NCBI GenBank assembly: GCA_963812775.1
Contig: CAWEWH010000009.1
Location: 434,001 to 498,000, forward strand
Length of the DNA stretch: 64,000 bases
Direction of reading: 5' to 3'
Origin: CAWEWH01 sp963812775
Lineage (GTDB): Bacteria; Pseudomonadota; Alphaproteobacteria; Rhizobiales; Beijerinckiaceae
Within the stretch, counting starts at the first letter, position 1. Every line of letters begins with the position of its first letter. Below the pieces are notes generated by a model that saw nothing but the letters and a program-made list of their open reading frames with translations, was not told where the DNA came from and did no database searches. A program made the translations under genes and the position numbers. Of this stretch, positions 45,709-55,443 are shown one piece after another.

Positions 45709-46825
45709 ATGGCGCGCCGCACTCGCGGCATCATCGGCATTCTTGTCGTATGCGGCCTTCTGGCCGGCTGCGGCATGCGCATGTTCGCAACGCGCGATCC
45801 GTGGCGCCGCCAGGCTGAAGAGGAATGTCTCGGCCAGAAGGCAGTGCAGGCCACCGCCTACACGGAACCGATGCCGGCTATCGACGGCTCGGGCGGCGCT
45901 TGCGGCATGGACTTTCCCTTCCGCGTCGCGGCGTTCGGCAACGGCGCCGTCGCGCTCAGCAGCAAGGCGGTGCTCGCCTGTCCGGCCATCAACACGATCG
46001 ACCATTGGCTGGCCGACGTCGTGCAGCCGGCGGCACAGCTCTATCTCCGCACCCAAGTGACCGAGATGAAGGCCGGTTCCTATTCGTGCCGCGCCGTGAA
46101 CGGTCAACCAGGCGGCAACATTTCCGAGCACGCCTTCGGCAATGCCGCCGACATCTTCGCCTTCCGCTTCGCCGACGGCCATGAAGTGACGGTGGAGCGC
46201 GGCTGGCGCGGCGATCCGCGCGAGCAGGAATTCTTGCGCGAGATCTTCCTTGGCGCCTGCCAATATTTCTCGACCGTGCTGGGGCCGGGCTCCGATGCCT
46301 TCCACTACAATCACTTCCATGTCGACCTGGCGCGGCGGCAGAGCGGGCGCACGGTGTGCAAGCCGGTGTTGAAATGGCAGGCGCGCCTGCAGGTCGCCGG
46401 CGCGCCGAGGGGCTATCCGCCGGTGCAGCACGACCGTACTGCCAGCACGGTGGCGGTGGAGCGCAGCGGCGGCTATTCGGCGCGCGCCGCCAGCGGCGCC
46501 TCCGCGCCGCCGTTGTCGCGCGATCTCTACAAGGAGGCGCCCGTGCAAGCCGGCCGCGGCTCGTTGCAATCCCAGGAAGGCATGGCCGACGAACCGATGG
46601 ATGATGACGGGCAGGCCGTGGACACGGCGCGCTCGATCATGTCGGGGCAGTCCGACCAATATCCCGAACGCTCGCGACAACAATACGAACGCCAGAACGT
46701 CCGACGGCTATCGCGGCGCGACGGCGCAGCAATCCTATCGCGACACCTCCCGCGACCGCCGCTATTCCAGCGGTGAGGACGATCCGAGGCCGCCCGGCCG
46801 CATCGGCCGCATCGGCCGCTATTAA
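45709..46825 (+). CDS. Extensin-like lipoprotein, frameshifted near the C-terminus
   Basis: The start ATG 45709 has GGAG upstream and leads to a lipoprotein signal (GILVVCGLLAGCG). The conserved extensin-like domain has AINTIDHWLADVVQPAAQL, GGNISEHAFGNAADIFAF and DAFHYNHFHVDLARR, with the His residues of a peptidase-M15-like fold. The main frame ends at 46776 (PPLFQR), but a different frame from about 46695 gives SDGYRGATAQQSYRDTSRDR and ends RIGRIGRY with stop 46825. The span 45709-46825 is 3n+1, so one inserted base near 46690-46705 is likely. Function is presumed cell-wall related; it is unproven. Confidence 0.82.
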
Positions 46826-46905
46826 ACGCCTGCCGCGCGGCCGGCTTCATCGCCTCACACGTACGCCTCAGTTGCTTCTCGCTGTCAGATCGATTTGCGT
46901 GACGG

Positions 46906-47520
46906 CTATCGCGGCGGCGAGTCCAGTTTGACTTGCTTGATCGAGGTCTCGCCACAGCAGGTGAACTTGAATTCGATGGTGTCGCTCAACGTCCACCGGC
47001 CGTCATCATGGACGCCGGCCGGCGACGAAGCCGCAGGAGCGGCGCCGGTCAAGACTTGATCCGGATCGATCTTGCGTTCGAGATAGGCTCGCAGCTTGTC
47101 GACGCTCACCACGTGGTAGGGACCAAACCGATCCTGGAGCAAGAGGACGCGGCGACCCTCCGGCGAGAAGATATCGAAGCGCCAATCGCTGAAGAACAGC
47201 TCGCCGCGCGGCCGGAACACATAGCGCTTTCGATCGCCGCGGAACGTGAACCAAAGTTGCGCGACCGAGAATTCCAGCGGCATGTCGCGCATGCTCTTGT
47301 CGCGCACGCCGCCGAAGTGAGTCGTCACTTTGCCGATACTCACCTTGTGCAGCTCGCGCGGCAGCCGCGTCTGAGCGTGTGCCGGAGCGACAAGCCCCGC
47401 GGTCGACACGTGTGCGGCAAACGCGGCCAGAACAAGCACAACAACAACAAAGGGGCATCGCGCCCACCTCAGGCCAAGCGACAGCGTTATGGCGCTCAAT
47501 GGCGCAACGGCACGCGGCAT
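46906..47520 (-). CDS. Exported protein of unknown function
   Basis: A 204-residue protein with a leader around WARCPFVVVVLVLAAFAAHV then the cut-like APAHAQ. The mature part has LWFTFRGDRKRYVFRPRGEL and FFSDWRFDIFSPEGRRVLLL, and C-terminal cysteines in KFTCCGETS. No family is recognised. I start at ATG 47520 (MPRAVAPLSA); the longer frame to 47649 is possible. It lies 147 bp past the hydantoinase stop. Confidence 0.6.
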   Translation of the reverse strand: MPRAVAPLSAITLSLGLRWARCPFVVVVLVLAAFAAHVSTAGLVAPAHAQTRLPRELHKVSIGKVTTHFGGVRDKSMRDMPLEFSVAQLWFTFRGDRKRYVFRPRGELFFSDWRFDIFSPEGRRVLLLQDRFGPYHVVSVDKLRAYLERKIDPDQVLTGAAPAASSPAGVHDDGRWTLSDTIEFKFTCCGETSIKQVKLDSPPR

Positions 47521-47667
47521 CTGCACACTCCTGGCGTTTCCGCCGAAATACGCAGAAAGTGCAGCCAGGGTTTTGCCTGGTCGACGGCGTCGCGAACGAG
47601 TCGTGCGCCAGCGTACGTGCTGCTCCTCGGCACCAGGCGAGCCGGCCAACGTCGAAGCATCGCCAGC

Positions 47668-50600
47668 TCACTCCTCCTTGCCGTATCCCCCGCCCGTTGG
47701 CGTCGCCACCGTGATCGCCTCTCCGGCTTCCAGCACCGTCTGATCGCAGCCCTTGAGCGGCTCGACCGTGCCGTTCAGGCGGCGCACCTCGTTACGGCCG
47801 GTCTCGCCCGGCTCGCCGCCCTCGAGACCGAAGGGCCGCACGCGGCGATGGCCCGACAGGATGGCGCAATCCATTCTCTCGCGGAAACGCAAGGTGCGCC
47901 TGATGCCGCCGCCGGCGTGCCACCGTCCCTTGCCCCCGGACCCGAAGCGGATGTGAAAATCCTCGAGCACGACGGGAAAGCGCGTCTCGAGGATTTCCGG
48001 ATCGGTGAGGCGCGAATTGGTCATGTGCGTGTGCACGGCGTCGGCGCCGTTGAAGCCCTCGCCGGCCGGCGCGCCCGAGCAGATGGTTTCGTAATACTGG
48101 TGGCGGGCATTGCCGAAGGTGAGATTGTTCATGGTGCCCTGCGCGGCCGCGAGCGCGCCGAGCGCCCCGAACAGGCAGTTGGTCACCGCCTGGCTGGTCT
48201 CAACATTGCCGGCCACCACCGCGGCCGGATAGCGCGGCGACAGCATCGAGCCGTCCGGGATGACGATGCGGATCGGCCTCAGGCAGCCGGCGTTCATCGG
48301 GATGTCGTCGTCCACCATGACGCGGAAGACGTAGAGCACGGCAGCGCGCGTCACCGGCGCCGGGGCGTTGAAGTTGTCGGGACGCTGCTCCGACGTGCCG
48401 GTGAAATCGACGACCGCCTCGCGCTTCTCCTTGTCGATGCCGATCTTGACGCGGATGACGGCGCCTTGGTCCATCTCGTAGGCGAACGACGAATCGTGCA
48501 GCCGGTCGAGCAGCCGGCGCACGCTTTCGGCGGCGTTGTCCTGCACATGCCCCATATAGGCCTCGACGACGGGCAGGCCGAAATGGGCGATCATCTTCCT
48601 GAGTTCGACGACGCCCTTCTCGTTGGCGGCGATTTGCGCCTTGAGGTCATTGACGTTCTGGATGACGTTGCGGGCCGGATACTTGGCGCCCTTGAGCAGA
48701 GCGACGAGCTCCGTCTCGCGGAAACGACCTTCCTCGACGACCTTGAAGTTGTCGATATAGACGCCTTCCTCCTCGATGCTCGTCGCCAGCGGCGACATGG
48801 AGCCCGGCGCCACGCCGCCAACGTCGGCGTGGTGGCCGCGCGACGCCACCCAGAACAGGATCTTACGGCCCGCCTCGTCGAAGACCGGCGTGCAGACGGT
48901 GATGTCGGGGAGATGCGTGCCGCCATTGTAGGGCGCGTTGAGGCAGAACACTTCACCAGGCTTTATCGCTTCGTTCTGGGCGATGATGGTCTGCACCGAC
49001 TTATCCATGGAGCCGAGATGCACGGGCATGTGCGGCGCATTGGCGACGAGCGAGCCCTCGGCGTCGAACACCGCGCAGGAGAAATCGAGGCGCTCCTTGA
49101 TGTTCACCGAGTAGGCGGTATTCTGCAGCGTGACCCCCATTTGCTCGGCAATCGACATGAACAGGCTGTTGAAGATTTCCAGCATCACCGGATCGGCAGC
49201 GGTGCCGAGCGCATGGCGCCTGGGCAGGGCAACGACACGCTCGAGCAGCAAGTGATCGTGCCGGGTGATGCGCCCGCGCCAACCATCCTCCACAACGACC
49301 GTCTGATTTTCCTCGATGATGATGGCCGGACCATCGACGGATTGACCGGCGCCCAATGCCTTGCGCAGGAAGACCGCTCCGGCGTGCCAGCGGCCCCCGC
49401 TCAGGAAGCGCGTCGACCGCGCCGGCACGGGATCGCCATGGCGCGACTGTGCGGCGGGCGTCTCGGTCTCGACGAACGCCGCCCCGCCACCCGTCGCCTC
49501 CACCTCGACGGCGTCGACGACGAGACTCTTTGTCGTGTCGATGAAGCCGAAACGGCGGCGATGCGATTCCTCGAAGGCCCGCTGCATCTCGGCGACGGAC
49601 GCTGCCGGGACGGCGAGACTTGTGTCGGTTCCGCCATAACGCACATGCGCTCGCACCTCGACGGTGGCGCTGCCCGCCGAAACCCCCTGCGCTGCGAGCT
49701 CGTCCAGGCATTCGCGCTTCAGTGGCTGGATGGCGGATTCGATGGCGGCCGGCGCTTTGCTGTCGAGCGGCGCGTCGAGGGTCCTCTGCCGGCTGGCGCG
49801 CACATTCGCCAATCCCATTCCGTAGGCAGACAGAAGCCCGGACAGCGGATGGATTAGGATGGTGCGCACGCCGAGCGCGTCCGCCACCAGGCAAGCGTGC
49901 TGTCCCGCGGCGCCCCCGAAGCAGTTCAGCACATAGGACGTGATGTCATAGCCGCGCTGCACCGAGATTTTCTTGATGGCCTCGGTCATGCTGGCGACGG
50001 CGATCTGGATGAAGCCGTCGGCAACGTCTTCGGGCGAGCGCCCGTCGTCGACGTCCGTCGCCAGCGCCGCAAAGGCTTGCCGCACCGTGTCGGCGTCGAG
50101 CGGCCGATCCTGGCCGGGTCCGAAGATTTTCGGGAAATAGTCGGGGATGAGCTTGCCGACCATGACGTTGGCGTCGGTGACGGTGAGCGGGCCGCCGCGG
50201 CGATAGCTCTTCGGTCCCGGATCGGCCCCCGCCGAATCCGGCCCGACGCGAAACCGCGAGCCGTCGAAGTGCAGGATCGAGCCGCCGCCCGCCGCCACAG
50301 TATTGATCATCATCATCGGGGCGCGGATGCGCACGCCGGCCACCTCCGTCTCGAAGGCCCGCTCGTAACCGTCGCGCGCGTCATAGTGCGTCACGTCCGT
50401 CGACGTGCCGCCCATATCGAAGCCGATCACCTGGCTGAAGCCGGCCGTGCGGGCCGTCTCGGCCATGCCGACAACTCCGCCTGCGGGCCCCGAGAGGATC
50501 GCGTCCTTGCCCTGGAACAGCTCTGCCGCCGTGAGCCCGCCCGACGACATCATGAACATCAGCCGCGCCCCGGTGCGCTCCACGTCGAGCTCGCGCGACA

Positions 50601-51276
50601 CCTGGGCCACGTAGCGCTCGAGGATTGGCGACAAATAGGCGTCGACGACGGTCGTGTCGCCGCGCCCGACGAACTTGATGAGCGGCGACACCTCGTGCGA
50701 GACCGACACTTGCGCAAAGCCCATGGCGCGCGCCAGGCTCGCCACCGCCGCTTCATGTGTCGGATAGCGGTAGGCATGCACGAACACGATGGCCAGCGCC
50801 TGGAGGCCGTCCGCCTTGAGCCCTTGGAGATCGCGCCGCACGGTCGCGAGATCGGGCGTCTTCTCGACCGCGCCGTCGGCCAGCACGCGCTCGTCCACCT
50901 CGACGATGCGGGCGTAGAGCTCGGCCGGCTTGACGATGTTGCGGGCGAAGATGTTCGGCCGCGCCTGATAGCCGATGCGCAAGCCGTCACGGAACCCTTT
51001 GGTGACCATGAGTGCCATGCGCTCGCCCCTGCGCTCGAGCAGCGCATTGGTGGCCACTGTCGTGCCCATGCGCACGTCGCCGATGATGCCGGCCGCAATG
51101 GTCTCGCCCGACTTGAGGCCGAGCAGATCGCGGATGCCCTGCACGGCCGCGTCAGTGTAGGCGCCTGGATTGTCCGAGAGCAGCTTGCGGGCGTGGATGC
51201 GGCCGGCGGGATCGAGCCCCAGCACGTCCGTAAAGGTGCCGCCGCGATCGATCCAGAAGTTCCAGCGTGTGGTCAT
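47668..51276 (-). CDS. 5-oxoprolinase/hydantoinase (HyuA-HyuB fusion)
   Basis: A 1202-residue ATP-dependent amidohydrolase with both halves fused, as in 5-oxoprolinase (5-oxoproline to glutamate). The HyuA-like N-half has the phosphate motif FWIDRGGTFTDVLGLDP, GTTVATNALLERRGERMAL, FDMGGTSTDVTHY and TAAGGGSI-like VAAGGGSILHFDG. The HyuB-like C-half starts near DPVMLEIFNSLFMSIAEQMG and has NAPYNGGTHLPDITV, FWVASRGHHADVGG and ends with GTPTGGGYG-like ATPTGGGYGKEE. The true substrate may be another cyclic amide such as an N-carbamoyl or hydantoin compound. It is divergent from the TRAP transporter across a 204-bp control region. Confidence 0.93.
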   Translation of the reverse strand: MTTRWNFWIDRGGTFTDVLGLDPAGRIHARKLLSDNPGAYTDAAVQGIRDLLGLKSGETIAAGIIGDVRMGTTVATNALLERRGERMALMVTKGFRDGLRIGYQARPNIFARNIVKPAELYARIVEVDERVLADGAVEKTPDLATVRRDLQGLKADGLQALAIVFVHAYRYPTHEAAVASLARAMGFAQVSVSHEVSPLIKFVGRGDTTVVDAYLSPILERYVAQVSRELDVERTGARLMFMMSSGGLTAAELFQGKDAILSGPAGGVVGMAETARTAGFSQVIGFDMGGTSTDVTHYDARDGYERAFETEVAGVRIRAPMMMINTVAAGGGSILHFDGSRFRVGPDSAGADPGPKSYRRGGPLTVTDANVMVGKLIPDYFPKIFGPGQDRPLDADTVRQAFAALATDVDDGRSPEDVADGFIQIAVASMTEAIKKISVQRGYDITSYVLNCFGGAAGQHACLVADALGVRTILIHPLSGLLSAYGMGLANVRASRQRTLDAPLDSKAPAAIESAIQPLKRECLDELAAQGVSAGSATVEVRAHVRYGGTDTSLAVPAASVAEMQRAFEESHRRRFGFIDTTKSLVVDAVEVEATGGGAAFVETETPAAQSRHGDPVPARSTRFLSGGRWHAGAVFLRKALGAGQSVDGPAIIIEENQTVVVEDGWRGRITRHDHLLLERVVALPRRHALGTAADPVMLEIFNSLFMSIAEQMGVTLQNTAYSVNIKERLDFSCAVFDAEGSLVANAPHMPVHLGSMDKSVQTIIAQNEAIKPGEVFCLNAPYNGGTHLPDITVCTPVFDEAGRKILFWVASRGHHADVGGVAPGSMSPLATSIEEEGVYIDNFKVVEEGRFRETELVALLKGAKYPARNVIQNVNDLKAQIAANEKGVVELRKMIAHFGLPVVEAYMGHVQDNAAESVRRLLDRLHDSSFAYEMDQGAVIRVKIGIDKEKREAVVDFTGTSEQRPDNFNAPAPVTRAAVLYVFRVMVDDDIPMNAGCLRPIRIVIPDGSMLSPRYPAAVVAGNVETSQAVTNCLFGALGALAAAQGTMNNLTFGNARHQYYETICSGAPAGEGFNGADAVHTHMTNSRLTDPEILETRFPVVLEDFHIRFGSGGKGRWHAGGGIRRTLRFRERMDCAILSGHRRVRPFGLEGGEPGETGRNEVRRLNGTVEPLKGCDQTVLEAGEAITVATPTGGGYGKEE

Positions 51277-51332
51277 TCTAACCCTCTAGACAGCCACCGG
51301 CTCACCTCCCATTCGCAACTCACAAACAAAAC

Positions 51333-51349
51333 GTCAACATTTTGTTGAC
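51333..51349. promoter_or_regulatory. 17-bp palindromic operator
   Basis: GTCAACATTTTGTTGAC is a perfect palindrome with 7-bp arms and a TTT centre. It overlaps the -35 box of the TRAP promoter and lies between two divergent genes. The MarR regulator at the end of the TRAP operon is the natural candidate to bind it. Confidence 0.72.
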
Positions 51350-51372
51350 ATGCCTGTCCCTGCCGCTAGCTT
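51345..51372 (+). promoter_or_regulatory. Putative promoter of the TRAP operon
   Basis: TTGACA (51345-51350) is followed by 16 bases and TAGCTT (51367-51372). The -35 hexamer forms the right arm of the palindrome. Confidence 0.5.
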
Positions 51373-51480
51373 GCTTGACGGCCGCCCATTGGCGGTGGGC
51401 ATGGGGAACACGGACGCAGCATGATCAAGGCGCGTGGTAAGGCGACTGCCGGCAGCGGCAGCGCGTCCCGAGGCTGACCG

Positions 51481-52026
51481 ATGCTCCGCGTCGCCCTCGA
51501 TCGGCTCTACCTCTTTTCCGGCTACGCGGCGGGCTTCTTCCTCGTCGTCATCTTCGTTCTGATGATGGCCCTGTCGGCCGGCCGCAAGCTCGGCTTCAAC
51601 GTGCCGTCTGGCGACGACTTCACGTCCTGGGCGATGGCCGCCATGGCGTTTCTCGGCCTCGCCCACACGTTCCGGTCGGGCGAGATGATCCGGGTCGGGC
51701 TGCTGATCGATCGGTTCCGCGGTCCTGTCCGCTGGTATTTCGAGGTGTTCTCGCTCCTCGTCGGTCTTGGTTTCATCGGCTTCTTCGCGTGGCACGCGGT
51801 CGCCATGACCAGGCTGTCATGGACCATCGACGACATGTCGCAGGGTGTGATCGCGGTGCCGCTGTGGATCCCGCAGCTCGGCTACGCAGGCGGCCTCGTG
51901 ATCCTCGCCATCGCCTTCCTCGATGAGCTCGTCCACGTCCTTGGCGGCGGTGCGCCGCGCTACGAGAAGCCGCCACCCACCAGCGCCGACGAGGTCGTCG
52001 AGCGCGCCATCCAGAGCGGGGTCTGA
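51481..52026 (+). CDS. TRAP transporter small permease (DctQ type)
   Basis: A 181-residue protein with four transmembrane segments (RLYLFSGYAAGFFLVVIFVL first) and the DctQ signature around SGDDFTSWAMAAMAFLGLAH then FRSGEMIRVGLLIDRF. It pairs with the large permease encoded 2 bp downstream and with the periplasmic DctP. It is the first gene of the operon. Confidence 0.92.
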   Translation: MLRVALDRLYLFSGYAAGFFLVVIFVLMMALSAGRKLGFNVPSGDDFTSWAMAAMAFLGLAHTFRSGEMIRVGLLIDRFRGPVRWYFEVFSLLVGLGFIGFFAWHAVAMTRLSWTIDDMSQGVIAVPLWIPQLGYAGGLVILAIAFLDELVHVLGGGAPRYEKPPPTSADEVVERAIQSGV

Positions 52027-52028
52027 CG

Positions 52029-53336
52029 GTGGACGTGGTCGGCATCTCGGTGCTGCTTGCCGTCCTGCTGACGGTGTTCCTGGCGGGCGGCCTGTGGATC
52101 GCCATCAGCCTCCTCGCCTGCGGTTGGGTGGCGATGCAGTTCGCGCCCGGCAACCTTCCGGCCGGCGCCGTCCTCGCCACGACGGTATGGGGCAACAGCG
52201 CCTCTTGGTCGCTGGCCGCCCTGCCGCTGTTCATCTGGATGGGCGAGATCCTTTTCCGCACGCGTCTGTCCGAGGAGATGTTCCGCGGTCTTGCGCCGTG
52301 GCTCAATTGGCTGCCGGGCCGGCTGATGCACGTCAACGTGCTGGCCTGCGGCATCTTCGGATCCGTGTCGGGATCGTCGGCCGCCACCTGCGCGACCGTC
52401 GCCAAGATCGCGCTGCCCGAATTGAAGAAGCGCGGCTATGACGAGACGGTAAGCCTCGGGTCGCTGGCCGGCGCCGGTACCCTCGGCATCCTCATCCCGC
52501 CCTCCATCACCATGGTGGTGTATGCGGTGGCCGCCAACGTTTCCATCATCCAGGTCTTCCTTGCCGGCTTCCTGCCCGGACTTCTGGTGATGGTCCTCTA
52601 TTCCGGCTACATCGCCGCCTGGTCTTTGGGCAATCCCGACAAGACGCCGCCGGCTGATCCTCCCATGGCGTGGCGCGAGCGGTTGCGCGAGTCGGCCAAC
52701 CTCATTCCCTGCACACTCTTGATCCTCCTCGTCTTCCTGACGCTGCTGTTCGGTTGGGCCACCGCGACGGAGTGTGCGGCCTGGGGCGTGCTCGGCTCCT
52801 TCGCCATCGCCTGGTGGTCGGGTACGCTGTCGTGGCAAGCCTTCTGGCAGAGCGTCATGGGAACCACGCGCATCACCTGCATGATCATGTTGATCCTGGC
52901 GGGCGCCTCGTTCATGTCGACATCGATGGCCTATACCGGCGTGCCGATCGCCCTCGCCCAGTGGGTCGACAGCCTCCATCTCAGTCCCTATGCGCTCATC
53001 GCCGCGCTCACGTTCATGTATATCGTGCTCGGCACGGCGCTCGACGGCATCTCGATGATCGTGCTCACCACGGCGGTGGTGATCCCCATGATCAAGCAAG
53101 CAGGCTTTGATCTCATCTGGTTCGGCATCTTCCTCGTGCTGGTCGTCGAGATGGCCGAGGTGTCGCCGCCGGTCGGTTTCAATCTCTTCGTGCTGCAGAC
53201 CATGAGCGGCAAGGATTCCAACACCGTGGCCCTGGCCGCGCTGCCGTTCTTCTTCCTGCTCGTGGCCGCCGTTGCTATCATCACCATCTTTCCGCAGATC
53301 GTGATGATCCTACCCAACCTGGCGTTTCCGCCTTGA
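52029..53336 (+). CDS. TRAP transporter large permease (DctM type)
   Basis: A 435-residue, about 12-helix permease. Landmarks are PLFIWMGEILFRTRLSEEMF, GSVSGSSAATCATVAKIALP and GTLGILIPPSITMVVYAVAA, all DctM/TRAP-large motifs, and a second half with LGTALDGISMIVLTTAVVIP and VEMAEVSPPVGFNLFVLQTM. The start is GTG 52029, two bases past the DctQ stop, so translation is coupled. It works as a sodium-linked secondary importer. Confidence 0.95.
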   Translation: MDVVGISVLLAVLLTVFLAGGLWIAISLLACGWVAMQFAPGNLPAGAVLATTVWGNSASWSLAALPLFIWMGEILFRTRLSEEMFRGLAPWLNWLPGRLMHVNVLACGIFGSVSGSSAATCATVAKIALPELKKRGYDETVSLGSLAGAGTLGILIPPSITMVVYAVAANVSIIQVFLAGFLPGLLVMVLYSGYIAAWSLGNPDKTPPADPPMAWRERLRESANLIPCTLLILLVFLTLLFGWATATECAAWGVLGSFAIAWWSGTLSWQAFWQSVMGTTRITCMIMLILAGASFMSTSMAYTGVPIALAQWVDSLHLSPYALIAALTFMYIVLGTALDGISMIVLTTAVVIPMIKQAGFDLIWFGIFLVLVVEMAEVSPPVGFNLFVLQTMSGKDSNTVALAALPFFFLLVAAVAIITIFPQIVMILPNLAFPP

Positions 53337-53353
53337 CGTAAGAGGAGTGAGCG

Positions 53354-54340
53354 ATGCAGTTGCGCAATTCATTGAAGCTTATGGCCGGCGCTGGCGCCGC
53401 CCTGGTCCTGGCCTGCACCGGTGCGGCCGCGCAGACCAAGTGGAACCTGCCGGGCGCCTACGCGCCGGACAATTTCCATTCCGAGAATCTCGTCCAGTTC
53501 GGCAAGGACGTGGAGGCGGCGACCGGCGGCAAGCTGCAGATCACCGTCCACGCCGGCGCCTCGCTGTTCAAGGCGCCGGAGATCAAGCGTGCCGTGGCCA
53601 CCGGCCAGGCGCAGATCGGCGAGGTTCTCATCTCGCTGCACGAGAACGAGGACCCGATCTTCGGCGTCGACGTGGTGCCGTTCCTCGCCACGAGCTTCGA
53701 CGAGGCGTTCACGCTCTACCAGGCGTCGAAGCCGGCGATCGAGAAGAAGCTCGCCTCACAAGGCCTCCTGCTGCTCTATTCGGTGGCCTGGCCGCCGCAG
53801 GGCATCTATTCCAAGACCGACATCAACAAGGTCGAGGATCTGAAGGGCGCCAAGTGGCGGTCCTACAACGTCGGCACGGCGCGCATCGCCGAGCTCGTGG
53901 GCGCTCAACCGGTCACCATCCAAGCGGCGGAACTGCCGCAAGCGCTCGCCACCGGCGTCGTCACCGCGCTGATGACCTCTGGCGCCACCGGCTATGACAC
54001 CAAGATCTGGGAAAGTATCCCGAATTTCTACGACACGCAGGCCTGGATTCCGAAGAACGTCGTGTTCGTCAACAAGGCGGCCTTCGACGCCCTCGACAAG
54101 CCGACGCAGGAAGGCCTGCTCAAGGCCGCCGCCGCCGCCGAGACCCGCGGCTGGAACGTGGTGCGCGAGAAGACGAAATGGTACCTCGACCAGCTCACAG
54201 CCAAGGGCATGAAGGTGCGTCCGCCGAGCCCCGAACTGGCGGGCGGGATGAAGAAGGTCGGCGAGCAACTCACCGCCGACTGGCTGAAGAAGGCCGGGCC
54301 GGACGGCGAAGCGGTCATCGCCGCCTTCCGCAAGAAGTGA
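53354..54340 (+). CDS. TRAP transporter periplasmic binding protein (DctP type)
   Basis: A 328-residue binding protein with a signal peptide (MQLRNSLKLMAGAGAALVLACTGAAAQ). The mature protein starts TKWNLPGAYAPDNFHSENLV and carries LKGAKWRSYNVGTARIAELV, the DctP fold with the conserved Arg in KWR. The ligand is unknown; the neighbouring oxoprolinase suggests a cyclic amide or a related organic acid. AGAGGAG lies upstream of the ATG. It follows dctM with 17 bp. Confidence 0.93.
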   Translation: MQLRNSLKLMAGAGAALVLACTGAAAQTKWNLPGAYAPDNFHSENLVQFGKDVEAATGGKLQITVHAGASLFKAPEIKRAVATGQAQIGEVLISLHENEDPIFGVDVVPFLATSFDEAFTLYQASKPAIEKKLASQGLLLLYSVAWPPQGIYSKTDINKVEDLKGAKWRSYNVGTARIAELVGAQPVTIQAAELPQALATGVVTALMTSGATGYDTKIWESIPNFYDTQAWIPKNVVFVNKAAFDALDKPTQEGLLKAAAAAETRGWNVVREKTKWYLDQLTAKGMKVRPPSPELAGGMKKVGEQLTADWLKKAGPDGEAVIAAFRKK

Positions 54341-54357
54341 GGCGGCAGGGCGCCGCC

Positions 54358-54891
54358 ATGGCCAGCCGGGCAAGGCCGGGGGAGAAATCCCTCGGCCCCA
54401 TCGTGTCCTCCGGGCATTTGGCATCAGGGGCCATGCCGGTGCTGTCCGAGTTCGAGTTCGGGCTCATCCTGGTCAGCCACGCCTTCCATCGCTGGATGGT
54501 GCGCTGCATGGCGGCGGCGGGTGTGCCCGACCTCTCACCCCTCGATGTGCTCGTGCTGCACAACATCAACCACCTCGGCAAGCCCAAGCGCCTGGCCGAC
54601 ATCTGCCTCGTCCTCAACGTCGAGGACACGCACCTCGTCACCTATGCGGTCAAGAAGCTGGAGCGCCAGAAGCTCGTGAAGAGCTCCCGCCAGGGCAAGG
54701 AGAAGGTGGTGGCCGTCACGCCGGCCGGCGAGGCGCTGTGTCTGCGCTACCGGGAGATCCGCGAAGGCCTGCTGGTCAAGGACGTGAAGGGCATCGGCTT
54801 CGACCACAAGGCCCTGTCGGAGATCGCCGCTATGATGCGGGCCCTTTCGGGCCATTACGACCAGGCCGCCCGCGCCGCCGCCTCGCTATGA
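54358..54891 (+). CDS. MarR-type winged-helix regulator
   Basis: A 177-residue regulator. The helix-turn-helix region is LSPLDVLVLHNINHLGKPKR then LADICLVLNVEDTHLVTYAV, followed by the basic wing KSSRQGKEKVVAVTPAGEAL. This pattern fits MarR/PecS-like regulators. It is the last gene of the TRAP operon and may repress the operon through the palindrome at 51333 until the substrate or its product is present. I start at ATG 54358. A longer frame overlaps the end of dctP and is not supported. Confidence 0.82.
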   Translation: MASRARPGEKSLGPIVSSGHLASGAMPVLSEFEFGLILVSHAFHRWMVRCMAAAGVPDLSPLDVLVLHNINHLGKPKRLADICLVLNVEDTHLVTYAVKKLERQKLVKSSRQGKEKVVAVTPAGEALCLRYREIREGLLVKDVKGIGFDHKALSEIAAMMRALSGHYDQAARAAASL

Positions 54892-54908
54892 CCGGCCGGC
54901 CGGCCGGC
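54892..54908. repeat. Short CCGG tandem repeat
   Basis: CCGGCCGGCCGGCCGGC follows the MarR gene directly. It may be a slippage-prone tract or part of a hairpin that ends the operon. Confidence 0.6.
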
Positions 54909-55005
54909 GCGCGAATCCGGCCAAGTGTGGCCTGCAGGCGCTTGACCGGGGCGCAAAGGGTCAGCAATCGTCGCAGCCCTGGTGCCGCCTGACCCCGGAG
55001 CGACC

Positions 55006-55443
55006 ATGCGCGCCCTTGCCGCCTCCATCCTGACCGTGGCCCTCGGCCTCGCCGCGCCTGCCCTGTCGCGCGACCAGGTGCCGGCCGAGACCCGTGACAT
55101 CCCCTGGCACGGCAGCCTGCCGGCCTGCACCGACATTTGGGTGCTCTCCTTCGTGTCCGACCACTTCGCCGAGAAGGAGACGAAGTACTGGAAGTCGCCC
55201 TTGAAGATCACGATGTACGACAACGTCCAGACCGTCGGCTACCGGCCTTCCGGCCTCGAATATATTCCGCGCCGCTTCTGCTCCGCCATGGCGCTTCTGT
55301 CCGATGGCGTGTGGCGGCCAGTCCACTATTCCGTGCGCGAGGGGTTGGGCGTCATCGGCGGTACCTGGGGCGTGAACTTCTGCGTCGTCGGCCTCGACCG
55401 CAACCTTGCCTACGCGCCGGAGTGCAAGATGGCGCAGCCGTGA
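55006..55443 (+). CDS. Secreted four-cysteine protein of unknown function
   Basis: A 145-residue protein with a signal peptide (MRALAASILTVALGLAAPALS) and four cysteines in the mature part (LPACTD, RRFCSAM, NFCVVG, PECKMAQ), giving two likely disulfides. Conserved-looking blocks are WVLSFVSDHFAEKETKYWKS and GYRPSGLEYIPRRFC. No named family is recognised. ATG 55006 has GGAG upstream. Its TGA overlaps the GTG of the RNase T2 gene (GTGA), so the two are coupled. Confidence 0.72.
   Translation: MRALAASILTVALGLAAPALSRDQVPAETRDIPWHGSLPACTDIWVLSFVSDHFAEKETKYWKSPLKITMYDNVQTVGYRPSGLEYIPRRFCSAMALLSDGVWRPVHYSVREGLGVIGGTWGVNFCVVGLDRNLAYAPECKMAQP

Noticed and set aside
46933..49857. A 974-codon plus-strand frame opposite the oxoprolinase
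   Set aside because: A shadow of a conserved gene; it also runs across two unrelated coding regions.
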